A DNA stretch of 64,000 bases from Bdellovibrionales bacterium RIFCSPHIGHO2_01_FULL_40_29 (GTDB lineage: Bacteria > Bdellovibrionota > Bdellovibrionia > Bdellovibrionales > Bdellovibrionaceae), in assembly GCA_001771815.1 (NCBI GenBank), contig MEPU01000003.1, positions 1 to 64,000 of the forward strand. The letters are read 5' to 3'. Made by a program: the position numbers and the translations under genes. The notes under the pieces were generated by a model that was given only the letters and a program-made list of their open reading frames with translations, searched no databases and had not been told where the DNA came from. Shown here one piece after another: positions 34,901 through 42,974 of the stretch. The first letter of the stretch is position 1. The number at the start of each line of letters is the position of its first letter.

Positions 34901-37900
34901 GCCGTTCCATCTGGAAAATACACGGATTTCAGATTTCCAGAAAAATCGTAGTTGAATTCCGTAGCCCGATTAGCCGGGTCAATAATGCGCGAAAGTTTAT
35001 CGCCAGAATAAATATAAACTATAGACTCATTCATAGGTGTTTTTATTTCAGTCAGTCGATTTCTCTCGTCGTAGATATAACGAACAACGCGGTCAGCATT
35101 ATCAACAGCTGACGTTTGATAACCTAAACTATTAAAATAAACTCGACTACCATCACGATACGTTCTGACCCAGGTCCCATCTTCAATTCTTTGCAGCATA
35201 GAATTGTCTTTTGTTGTCGGCAAAAAGGCCAACACACCACCTGTGGTATTTTGAAAAATAACACGACGAACTCTGTTATTTCCACTATCTGCGATCAATA
35301 GATTTTTATTTTCATCAAGACCCAAATGCGTTGGAGCATTTAAATTTGCATCAAGTGCGGAACCGCCGTCACCAGCAAAACCTGCACGGCCACTACCGGC
35401 AACAGTCATTGCATGATTTGTATTTAAATTGATTCGAACAACGCGATTATTTCCAGTATCTGCTACATAAAGATACTGATTTTGCTCATCCAACACCAGA
35501 CCATAGGGTTTATTCAATAAAATTTCTCGGGCTTTTGATTCATTTGCAAAAACACCATTAACAGGATCTCCTGCCACAATCGAAATATTACCATTGGTAT
35601 CAACTTTTCTAATGTAACCACTATCGCTAGAAATATAAAGATTCCCGATAGAATCAAAGACAAGTCCCTTCGGGTGATTGATTGAGGCCTCGGTTGCAAG
35701 TCCACCATTACCCACATCACTGGCTTGACCATTTCCAGCAATAACTCCATTTTCACCCGTGGCCACATTCAGCCAACGAACTTTATGAAATCCATAATCA
35801 GCAATAACAACAACATCAGGTCTTGGACTTGCTACAACGCTCATTGGGGTATTTAAAGTTTGCTTACCATTAATAACAACATCATCCGTGCTAAATGGGA
35901 TTTCACTTGAATTTGATTCCACTAAACCACACGAATTTGAACCTGTATTATTCGAATGCACTCGAGATATTCCGCCGCAAATTAAACCAGGCACACTGCT
36001 GCAATATTGATTCATCGCTGTTTGTTGAGTTTCATTCGTCGTTTGATAGTTATTTATAAATACTGTCGGAGACACTTGAGATCCCAAGACCCGAGTGGCA
36101 ACACCTCCGTTCATATCAAAAACAGAATGCCTATTGGCATCAACACCAATAATACGTCCATTTAAATTAAGCATGCTCACAGGTTTAGAATTTTGTGTAT
36201 ATGAAGACGTGTGTCGTGCACATGACGAGTAGTAATTGGGCGCATTACAATACGTAACTGTTTCCCATCTGACACACGAATTACCACCTGGCCAAGACCA
36301 ACGCTCTGCACACACTCGCTCTTGCCAACAATTCTGCGTCTGATAATTATAAAAATCATAACCTTTTAAAAGACCATTCAATGCATAATTGCTTCCAATG
36401 ATATTCTTACTAACACCAGCAGTTCCGTTGTAATTTAAATTTACTATTTCCAAATTATTCTGACTTGAAGCCGCTGCGACATTCGGCCAAGCATTTAGTG
36501 CCACTCCACTACTGACATCAACTCCAAGATTTGAGCCATCAATCACTGTTTGTATTGTATTATTAATCCCGTAGGTCGTAATTCCACCATCGGCTTCTTC
36601 AAGCATAATTTTATCACTGCTCGGATTAACAACCTTTTGATACCCAGCAAGTTTCCAACCCGTTCCGGCTTCAGAATTTTTATAGTTTTGTACATAAATC
36701 GAATCCGTTAGATCTTGTCCGAATACTTTTTCTGGCGATAACGATGGTTCAAATGGCTCAGGATCTGTCGATTGAGCGCTTGTCGTATCCGTCCAATACG
36801 TTGTTGTGTAAGTGCCCATGATAAGTTCTTTAAAATAGATATCATAATGGGCCTGATACGGATACACCCCCGTATCAAAGTATTCATTTGTATTATTGTC
36901 TTTAAGTAAATCCACACCAAAACTTATTGCTGCCATGTGTGGCAAATCTTTAAACGTTTCTTTATTCGTTCTTAAATTTCCAGTCGTCAGAGTCGCTTCA
37001 ATTTTTTCAGGCTGAATCTGAGACGTCACATTTGTATATTTGGTCTCATACTGAACATTTGCATAAAATGTTTTTGGATCAGCACTGCATCCAGAAGGTA
37101 AATTATCATAATCGATTGGTCCACCACCGCCTTCCCCGCCACCACTGGTGTCAATATAGAATGGCCATGAGCAATTCACAAATTTGACTTCGTATGGTTC
37201 AAGACTTGCGCCCACCTGATTTGGCAACGTGACATCCACTTTAGTATGTGCAAAATCAAATAAATTTGTAACTAAAGCCGATGGCTTTGCCCAAGAGCTT
37301 TTATAAATTAATTTCGGCGCAAACGATTGACCTAAAGTTTTAAATGAAGGCAATTCAATCTGAGCACTCAAGGCTCCATTAAAAGTATCAGCACCCGGCT
37401 TATCTTGGGAACCGATTTGTCTTATGTTTGGTCCCGCAATAGTAGCATAAGCCAATGAAAAATGCCTGATCCCTTGATTGGGCTTTGTCACAACACTTTG
37501 ACCATCGGAAGAAACTGTGGCTGCGCCGCCAATTTCCCAACGTCCATTTTTTGAATTCATCAGCATGATCACAAGCTCAGTTTTAGGATAAAAATTATTC
37601 ACATTGGGAAGACTTAATTCAACAGGCTCACTAAATGTTGTTCCTGATGGTTCAAGCGCAACAACAGTTTTAGGCTTAGCCCATTTCGGCACACCGACTG
37701 TTGCATGATCAGCTGGAACAGTTTGTAAACTGATTAAGTTTTCACTTTCACCATTCGGAAATTGTGTCGCACCAGAAGGAATACTCAATGTCACTCCGGG
37801 AGCATGGGTATCGGTCACAACACCACCGGCTTGGGCCACAATACTTGTTGCACTGCCATCTAAATAAATTGGCGCGAGATAAATTGGAGTTTGTAAAATA

Positions 37901-40320
37901 TTACTTTGTCTGACACCAATCGTGATACTCATCGAAGTTTTAGAAAATTTTCTGGGTGTCGCTTGAGCTGATAAAATCACTTGGCTACCATCAATAACCA
38001 GTTGCTGATCACCCAAGACTTTTTTACCTGGAAAACTTGATTTTAAAAATGAAAATACACCATTGCTATCCGTATATGTAGAAAGAGGAGTACCCATAAT
38101 TGAAACTTGCGCATGAACTAATGGGAAATCATCAGTATCACGGACAGTTCCGGAAAGAATAACATCATTTTCTGCATCCAATTCATAATTATAACTGACA
38201 GTTTCATTTTTTCGATGATCATAAACACTAACACTATAAGAGCTTGAAGGAGGCATCGAAATCATGAAGCTCCCTTTTGCATCCGCGACTATTGTTTCTG
38301 AATTAAAAAAACCACCTGAAACTTTCACTGTATAATTTGGTCTCGTTGCGCCAACAGCACCCTTAACAATGACTTTATTATTGGGCTCATCCACATATAA
38401 ACCTATTAAAGATTGATTCAGTGGTCTAGATATCGCATAAACTGTGATTGCTTTTTCTCCAACATTGCCAGCTTTATCAATAGCCTGAGCTGTTAGCGTA
38501 GTATTCCCCTCAAGAACTGTTGAAAAACTTGTAGTAAGATTTTGAGTTTCTCCTAAAACTGGAATATCCGATCCATTGAGCTTTGCTGAAACCACTGGTT
38601 CATTAGCAGTTAAGCTCACTTGAAAATAAAATCCATCGACAGAGTCATCCTGAATCGGCGAAACGAACGTCAAAACTGGTGGCGTTGTGTCGCGCATGAT
38701 AGTTTTAATATCGCTCATGGCAACATTTCCGGCCATATCCTGACTGATTATTTTAACTAAGTTTATGCCTTCATTTGTGAGATTTATGCTTCCTGTAAAA
38801 TAGATACTGCTTGTTGTCAGTTGCAATTCATCATTCACATATATTTTTGTTATTGTTGGACTTAAATCCTCAATACTGACAGGAACTTGATAGGTCATTT
38901 GATTTGTAAGGACTTCACTTGGAATACCATGAGAAATTTTTGGTGCAGTCCTATCAATTCTAAAATTTATGACATGAGTGACAGCTTCATTTAAAGCTAA
39001 ATCTTTGACATTGGACTCAAGACTATAAAGCCCCTCGGCTAATGGATTTATATCGCCCGAAAAAGCGTACTCAGCACCCTCACCAATTTTTAACTTTGAA
39101 AAATTCAAAGTCATATCTTGATTGACGACCGCACCACCATCAGTCACTGAACCCGTTAATCTTGTATGAAATGTTTCCGCATCAATGCGTCCAAAAAGAT
39201 CCGCAGATCTTAAATTCACATAATCCAAGGCTTGCACAGACAATGTTCCAGAATCTGAATTCGGCGAAGACTCAGTAAGCCATACAGGCTTTACCGTGTC
39301 GCTACTGACAGGTATTTTTTGCGTGATCCAACCAACTCGATTTTTGAATTTATTTTTATCAGCTGTATAAAGTGCAATCGAAAATTCATTGCTATTATTC
39401 GGAAGCAACCTGTCCGTTGTATAGGTGTACGAAATACTCTCGCCACCTGATAGTTCTTGCGCCTGACTTGTATATAGCTTTTGACCATTAAATATGAACT
39501 GAGCCACTTTTAAATCATGCTCATCCTTGTGATCGTCATCATCTCTACCTTGGCGCAAATTCGTCACACTCGCATAAATAGAAGTGCTCATCCCCTCAAT
39601 TGCTGTCCCAATTTCAGACTTGATTAAAAAACGATACTTATTCATGACTGTCGATATCTGACTTGAATTGGACGTCAAATTATCCACTTGCTGAGCAAAA
39701 CGATTTTCAGCGATAAGATCTTCATCAGAGTTTAGCTTTAAGCTGATTTTCTGACTCAGACTGTCTAATAATTGAATTTGTTTCTCAATATAAGAAACAG
39801 CTCCTGCTGACCAATTTTCTTTTTTAGATTTATTTTTTAGTTCGTTTAATGCCTGAATCCGGCGCTCCAGTTTGGCACGAGTTTTTGAGAATTTCTCAAG
39901 CAATGCTCGCTCTTGTCGATTGTTATAAAGCTTGATTGAAAACTGATTCAGATCAAGAGCATTGATACTTTCAACTTTGTAGTCGAATCTGATTTCAGAA
40001 CTATTGGTGCTCGTTAAAATCAGTTTGTCTGTAACATCAATGGCTTCGCTCGGAAAAGAGGCCGTGATATCAATTCCTTCTTTCTGAAGCTCTTGAAGTA
40101 AAGTGAATTTATCTTTTTTGTATTTATGATTCTCGTCTTTGTTATAAACTTTAATCACACCAGAATAGGTAACAGACTCACCATTATGAACATTTTTTTT
40201 ATCTGGCGTAACTGAAACGATCACACCTCGGTCTCGGGCATAACCAAAATAATTCCCGTCAGCAAACGAGACATTTAAAAAACTGAACATCATTACAAAT
40301 GAAATTAAGCATGACTTCAT
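31960..40320 (-). CDS. Giant Rhs/YD-repeat protein with Ig-like and NHL domains (teneurin-like layout)
   Basis: 2786 residues. Signal peptide 1-20; a helical N-terminal part; Ig-like domains (about 455-640); a carboxypeptidase-regulatory-like beta domain (about 710-760); a cysteine-rich insert (about 1320-1370); NHL propeller units (about 1485-1695, GLVFDSIGNLYISS, VYVADTGNNRVVRI-like); more than 15 YD repeats (about 1735-2560); the Rhs core YYRARYYDPSTGRFLQQDP; and the cleavage-type motif P-x4-DPTG in PVMFNDPTG. A 153-residue tip with two hydrophobic helices follows and matches no toxin I know. Exported. Immediately downstream of a small lipoprotein gene, and coupled to a barrel gene. Confidence 0.88.
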   Translation of the reverse strand: MKSCLISFVMMFSFLNVSFADGNYFGYARDRGVIVSVTPDKKNVHNGESVTYSGVIKVYNKDENHKYKKDKFTLLQELQKEGIDITASFPSEAIDVTDKLILTSTNSSEIRFDYKVESINALDLNQFSIKLYNNRQERALLEKFSKTRAKLERRIQALNELKNKSKKENWSAGAVSYIEKQIQLLDSLSQKISLKLNSDEDLIAENRFAQQVDNLTSNSSQISTVMNKYRFLIKSEIGTAIEGMSTSIYASVTNLRQGRDDDDHKDEHDLKVAQFIFNGQKLYTSQAQELSGGESISYTYTTDRLLPNNSNEFSIALYTADKNKFKNRVGWITQKIPVSSDTVKPVWLTESSPNSDSGTLSVQALDYVNLRSADLFGRIDAETFHTRLTGSVTDGGAVVNQDMTLNFSKLKIGEGAEYAFSGDINPLAEGLYSLESNVKDLALNEAVTHVINFRIDRTAPKISHGIPSEVLTNQMTYQVPVSIEDLSPTITKIYVNDELQLTTSSIYFTGSINLTNEGINLVKIISQDMAGNVAMSDIKTIMRDTTPPVLTFVSPIQDDSVDGFYFQVSLTANEPVVSAKLNGSDIPVLGETQNLTTSFSTVLEGNTTLTAQAIDKAGNVGEKAITVYAISRPLNQSLIGLYVDEPNNKVIVKGAVGATRPNYTVKVSGGFFNSETIVADAKGSFMISMPPSSSYSVSVYDHRKNETVSYNYELDAENDVILSGTVRDTDDFPLVHAQVSIMGTPLSTYTDSNGVFSFLKSSFPGKKVLGDQQLVIDGSQVILSAQATPRKFSKTSMSITIGVRQSNILQTPIYLAPIYLDGSATSIVAQAGGVVTDTHAPGVTLSIPSGATQFPNGESENLISLQTVPADHATVGVPKWAKPKTVVALEPSGTTFSEPVELSLPNVNNFYPKTELVIMLMNSKNGRWEIGGAATVSSDGQSVVTKPNQGIRHFSLAYATIAGPNIRQIGSQDKPGADTFNGALSAQIELPSFKTLGQSFAPKLIYKSSWAKPSALVTNLFDFAHTKVDVTLPNQVGASLEPYEVKFVNCSWPFYIDTSGGGEGGGGPIDYDNLPSGCSADPKTFYANVQYETKYTNVTSQIQPEKIEATLTTGNLRTNKETFKDLPHMAAISFGVDLLKDNNTNEYFDTGVYPYQAHYDIYFKELIMGTYTTTYWTDTTSAQSTDPEPFEPSLSPEKVFGQDLTDSIYVQNYKNSEAGTGWKLAGYQKVVNPSSDKIMLEEADGGITTYGINNTIQTVIDGSNLGVDVSSGVALNAWPNVAAASSQNNLEIVNLNYNGTAGVSKNIIGSNYALNGLLKGYDFYNYQTQNCWQERVCAERWSWPGGNSCVRWETVTYCNAPNYYSSCARHTSSYTQNSKPVSMLNLNGRIIGVDANRHSVFDMNGGVATRVLGSQVSPTVFINNYQTTNETQQTAMNQYCSSVPGLICGGISRVHSNNTGSNSCGLVESNSSEIPFSTDDVVINGKQTLNTPMSVVASPRPDVVVIADYGFHKVRWLNVATGENGVIAGNGQASDVGNGGLATEASINHPKGLVFDSIGNLYISSDSGYIRKVDTNGNISIVAGDPVNGVFANESKAREILLNKPYGLVLDEQNQYLYVADTGNNRVVRINLNTNHAMTVAGSGRAGFAGDGGSALDANLNAPTHLGLDENKNLLIADSGNNRVRRVIFQNTTGGVLAFLPTTKDNSMLQRIEDGTWVRTYRDGSRVYFNSLGYQTSAVDNADRVVRYIYDERNRLTEIKTPMNESIVYIYSGDKLSRIIDPANRATEFNYDFSGNLKSVYFPDGTAKQFEYNSDGLMIAEIDQKNSRREYQYNVYGRIANIIQSDNTTLTINDSGSANQQNFNSADTTPKQYGVGANDINESITDPNGNKTVLAKDFQGYISTLVDARGRTTTIKRDLDGRPIEITDVDGSVTQNTYDPIYGDVIKVKNVTLDITTEAQYNSAGQIISQTDPHGKASKKIYNSRKQLIKEITPDGTYATYEYNSLGLIISKSRFNQSGQLKNQFTYEYNSKGQLIKQTDFNNKFSTYTYDLAGNVLTATSNINGSAESTTNYEYDQMNRLTKVTSPNGEITSYSYSPSGELIQIKDPNSKVTSFEYNLKGQLIRKTDPLGQVYQMEYDGNGNLVSEKDPANQLKQYFYNEVNKVTQVVTADDQIQYQYNIKNEVVQIANRTAVIQYQRDAKQRIVYENVSSDLLNYPLHEMYFNYNKLDQLVSLQSNFQNISYEYSPSTDQLISMGSSTTGSYSFGYDDARRLAQVSRPGSVTNYIFDTGSSLSKISHQKGGAEISFHEYSYDLRNYITQKRSPAASLSYSYDSNGQLVAANKSENPVDNESFSYDALGNRLTYNGTTSTFDSTGQRIQDDGKFTYVYDLNGNITYKSNKQNGISYTFEYSALNQLKKSTITSAPLGGDVLKVIEFKYDPAGRRIARQLTDYENPQKSKTQKYYYGGDNIIAELDADNNLTASYTHSPLRPDDVLGAKFTSFAVSNGLVQNAGQYYYLKDHLNTVNEITNVSGDIIQKMDYSAYGVLRSVKDASGAGVEFKNAPVRSSFTYTGREYESELGMYYYRARYYDPSTGRFLQQDPDPGKLANPSTFLSKYVYAANNPVMFNDPTGKFFGWDDLIYLVVISIAQTVVQNNYEGGNFLEQFGENILLNGILYGLGGWLGGEAWSYSLEKAASAFLITSAFNWAAYQYAGKDENGNVDKKKFFEFTAIGGAGLFSWRYFYLDLPLGPAIGGIFTGDSNGKVPDRNSPDVNSNYQQRLGYEY
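32607..32755. repeat. Direct repeat, copy 2 (inside the intact Rhs gene)
   Basis: Partner of the repeat at 31256-31404. It lies just before the end of the Rhs core, which is where rhs genes commonly exchange their variable C-terminal tips. Confidence 0.95.
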
Positions 40321-40321
40321 A

Positions 40322-40621
40322 TTACTTCACCCAAGCTTTAAGTTCACTGTCATCAGCGGCAATACCTTGGTCTTGCAGGAATTGAACATCTTCTGAAGTT
40401 AAAGCGTAGTTGCTGTCTTGATTCATTTTCTTTTGAATATCGACGACCTGCTTTTCAGCGGTACTTACACTTGAATCTGGGCTTACAATATCCTTTATAG
40501 AGTCACTGATGCTAGATATTATTCCCGGCGTATCTTCGGATGAGGAGCTGCATCCCACTAAAAAAGTACTGACTATGAGAAAAAATATGATCGCCTTACT
40601 TTGCACACTGGTGATAATCAA
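40322..40621 (-). CDS. Small lipoprotein, first gene of the Rhs operon
   Basis: 99 residues. TTG start at 40621, chosen because CGGAGG lies five bases before it. Lipobox FLVGC after a hydrophobic stretch, then a Ser/Asp-rich linker and a short helical domain ending in LKAWVK. The stop is one base before the Rhs ATG. No family recognised. It may be the membrane anchor or export partner of the Rhs protein, by position only. Confidence 0.7.
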   Translation of the reverse strand: MIITSVQSKAIIFFLIVSTFLVGCSSSSEDTPGIISSISDSIKDIVSPDSSVSTAEKQVVDIQKKMNQDSNYALTSEDVQFLQDQGIAADDSELKAWVK

Positions 40622-40688
40622 GAAGCCTCCGAAAAAATCTTTATAGTATTTACAACTGAAGAATTTAATCGGAGTAAATAAACAAAAC

Positions 40689-40716
40689 TTTAGTTTTAAA
40701 ACATGATAAAACTAAA
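40689..40716. promoter_or_regulatory. Perfect 10-bp inverted repeat upstream of the Rhs operon
   Basis: TTTAGTTTTA and TAAAACTAAA separated by eight bases, 68 bases before the lipoprotein start. AT-rich and without a T-run directly after it on the minus strand, so an operator is more likely than a terminator for the tolC-family gene; both remain possible. Confidence 0.5.
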
Positions 40717-40819
40717 AAACTTTAAAAAATTAGTTTGAACAAACACACCGTCTCAATGTAAATCAACTTTATTTAGATACTTCTCGCGAATCGTCCAGTT
40801 GAGAGCCCATGGGATGAAT

Positions 40820-42124
40820 TTAATATTTTTTATTATAAGACTTTGAAAACGAATTCACGCTTGTATCAATACCCAAATTTTCAAACAAAGTTCCAACCAA
40901 TTGCTGAATACCAAAACGAATACGCAAAATAGAAATTTGCTGTGATAATGTATTGCTCGAGGCACTTCGAAATGCATTCAATCTTGGAATTCCCACCTTG
41001 ATCATATCCACAGATTCACCGGCTTCTACAGCGGCCAAAACACGATCTAAATTCTCGCGAGCCGTTTTTAAATTTGCTAAATATGACGTGTATAAATCCA
41101 TTTGATTCTGCAGCAACGGGTACGTGGATTCAATTTTAAATTTCTTTTCGTCAATAGTGCCCTCTAAATCACTTTGTGCCGCCGCAACTGATTTTTCACT
41201 GGCTCGTTGACTATGGCGATTTGAAACATCAAAAGTCATCTGAGCCTGAATGCCCACGGATGCTGATGTGCCATAACCACGTCGAGACGATCCTCCGCGA
41301 TCTACCGATGCACTGGCTGTTACCTGCAGACCATGGCGGGCTTTCTCCGCTTCACTGTACTCACGATTTGAATTCAAATTGTATTCGGCCAACTTTATAT
41401 CCGGATTTTTATCCAAGGCAATTCGAAAGGCCTCTTCCGCATTCTCGGGAATACCCAGGGATTGGATTGCTTGACCGATCGTCTGCAATTGTTCAAATGG
41501 GGGCGCTGGAATTGTTGAATAATACTTAAAACCTTTTTCAGATTCACGCAAACTGAACTTCAATGTCAGCAAGGTATTTTGTAACTCACTGATACTTTCT
41601 TGAATAGTCACGGCTTCTTCAGCCGTGGCGACTTTCAAATACAACTTTAATGTGGTTTCCGCATAAGTTAAATAGCGAATGCGCTCGTTCAGCTCGACAA
41701 TGGAAACATACGACATTAAAACTTCTGCAGCAATACTGGCTCGGGTGTTGGACATCATCGGACTGGTTGAATTGTACTGCGCAATGGATGCTTTCAAATC
41801 ACTTTCTCGTGCAGCAACGGCATGTCGATGAGCTCCTCCATCAAAAAGACTAACAGATGTGCTGATTCCAACCCGACGCCCCTGCGAACTTGCCTCACCC
41901 GCAGAGTAATTATATGACTGACCTGCACCAATTGATACGAAGGGCATTGAGCTCAATCGAGCGGCTTCCAATCGATCTTCCATAGCGGATATCCGGGCCT
42001 CGTTGGCCACCATTTTTGGATTATTCTGCAGGGACACCTTTATCGCTTCTAAAAGCGTCATCGAAAATACCGACGAAGAAAACAACATCAAACCTAATAG
42101 AGTACTCACAAATGAAAATTTCAT
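40820..42124 (-). CDS. TolC-family outer membrane efflux protein
   Basis: 434 residues, typical family length. Signal peptide MKFSFVSTLLGLMLFSSSVFS, then two similar halves, each a long coiled-coil helix pair with beta strands (LLEAIKVSLQNNPKMVANEARI and AFRIALDKNPDIKLAEYNL start the halves). VGISTSVSLFDGGAHRHAV and VGIQAQMTFDVSNRHSQRA are the membrane-strand regions. Trimeric outer-membrane export channel. No inner-membrane pump or adaptor lies next to it, so the substrate is open. Confidence 0.85.
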   Translation of the reverse strand: MKFSFVSTLLGLMLFSSSVFSMTLLEAIKVSLQNNPKMVANEARISAMEDRLEAARLSSMPFVSIGAGQSYNYSAGEASSQGRRVGISTSVSLFDGGAHRHAVAARESDLKASIAQYNSTSPMMSNTRASIAAEVLMSYVSIVELNERIRYLTYAETTLKLYLKVATAEEAVTIQESISELQNTLLTLKFSLRESEKGFKYYSTIPAPPFEQLQTIGQAIQSLGIPENAEEAFRIALDKNPDIKLAEYNLNSNREYSEAEKARHGLQVTASASVDRGGSSRRGYGTSASVGIQAQMTFDVSNRHSQRASEKSVAAAQSDLEGTIDEKKFKIESTYPLLQNQMDLYTSYLANLKTARENLDRVLAAVEAGESVDMIKVGIPRLNAFRSASSNTLSQQISILRIRFGIQQLVGTLFENLGIDTSVNSFSKSYNKKY

Positions 42125-42162
42125 ACTAAAAAACAGTGCGAAGGCGATGCCAAAACCAAATA

Positions 42163-42206
42163 CCTGGATATCACCAGGATTGTCATTAAGACCTCAAAAT
42201 GACAAT
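42163..42206. promoter_or_regulatory. Two adjacent inverted repeats upstream of the TolC-family gene
   Basis: CCTGG-6-CCAGG at 42163-42178, then ATTGTCATT-10-AATGACAAT at 42179-42206, 38-82 bases before the ATG at 42124. No T-run follows either stem. They look like operator sites, though the larger stem could also end transcription of the upstream gene. Confidence 0.5.
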
Positions 42207-42255
42207 TTTAATGATTAACGACTTAATTTGATCTCAATGACAACTTGATCGACAA

Positions 42256-42885
42256 CTAATAACTATTAAAAACCATTTCCAGATTGGTATCTAACATTTG
42301 GCTTATCGGCGTCACGATGGGCTCTTCAGGATTCAGTACTTTTCCTAAATCTGTCAGCCGTCTTTTGATAAGCTCCTGAACATGGGGCCCATCCAAACGC
42401 AAATCTTTCATTTTATTGACGATTCCGATCTCAGCACCCGTGACCTCTTTCATCACTTTGTAGGTCAGCTCACTGCAATAGATGCGATCATTATTAAACT
42501 CAAAATAGATATCATATGTTTTTCCAAAATATTTGGCCAAGGCCTGGTACAATCCCATTCGCATCTCTGCATTGCGATAAGCTTTAAAACGAAAAATTTT
42601 GAATTCTTGATTTTTTCCTCGAGCGATAAATTGTTTCAGGGGCGTGGCTTCAACACCGTTCCGTGCTTCAGCCACAAACCAAGAATTATCTTTCTTAACA
42701 ATGATACCCACATGAGACCACTCGGATGCCGTAGCTTCTCGAATGGCATAAGATTGAGCCGACTGACTCTTGTGAAAAATTAAATCCCCATCTTGTAAAA
42801 TCTGACTCATGTCGATTTGGTTGATATTCCCGAATCCCGAAATCGCAGAGAACGATAACAAAAGAAAAAAGAGGATATTCTTCAT
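42256..42885 (-). CDS. Permuted papain-like (YiiX/NlpC-P60-type) periplasmic protein
   Basis: 209 residues from the ATG at 42885, which leaves a clean signal peptide (MKNILFFLLLSFSAISGFG); an in-frame start at 42936 would add 17 polar residues. Family marks are LQDGDLIFHKS, the histidine in EWSHVGIIV, FVAEARNGVEATPL and the cysteine in IYCSELTYKVM, in permuted order (His before Cys). Members are hydrolases or amidases, often acting on lipids or peptidoglycan. It follows another member of the same fold. Confidence 0.75.
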   Translation of the reverse strand: MKNILFFLLLSFSAISGFGNINQIDMSQILQDGDLIFHKSQSAQSYAIREATASEWSHVGIIVKKDNSWFVAEARNGVEATPLKQFIARGKNQEFKIFRFKAYRNAEMRMGLYQALAKYFGKTYDIYFEFNNDRIYCSELTYKVMKEVTGAEIGIVNKMKDLRLDGPHVQELIKRRLTDLGKVLNPEEPIVTPISQMLDTNLEMVFNSY

Positions 42886-42934
42886 ATCCTCTACTCTAAA
42901 AAGTTTATTTTTAACGAGCAACAACTGTTGCGTC

Positions 42935-42965
42935 ATTCTAGACTAAATTTAATTTAATCTAGAAT
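42935..42965. repeat. 31-base near-perfect palindrome between two papain-like genes
   Basis: 14 of 15 base pairs match, with one C-A mismatch, around a single central base; arms begin ATTCTAGA and end TCTAGAAT. It begins ten bases after the upstream gene's stop (minus strand). No T-run follows, so it may stabilise mRNA or partly terminate. Confidence 0.8.
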
Positions 42966-42974
42966 TCATTAATT

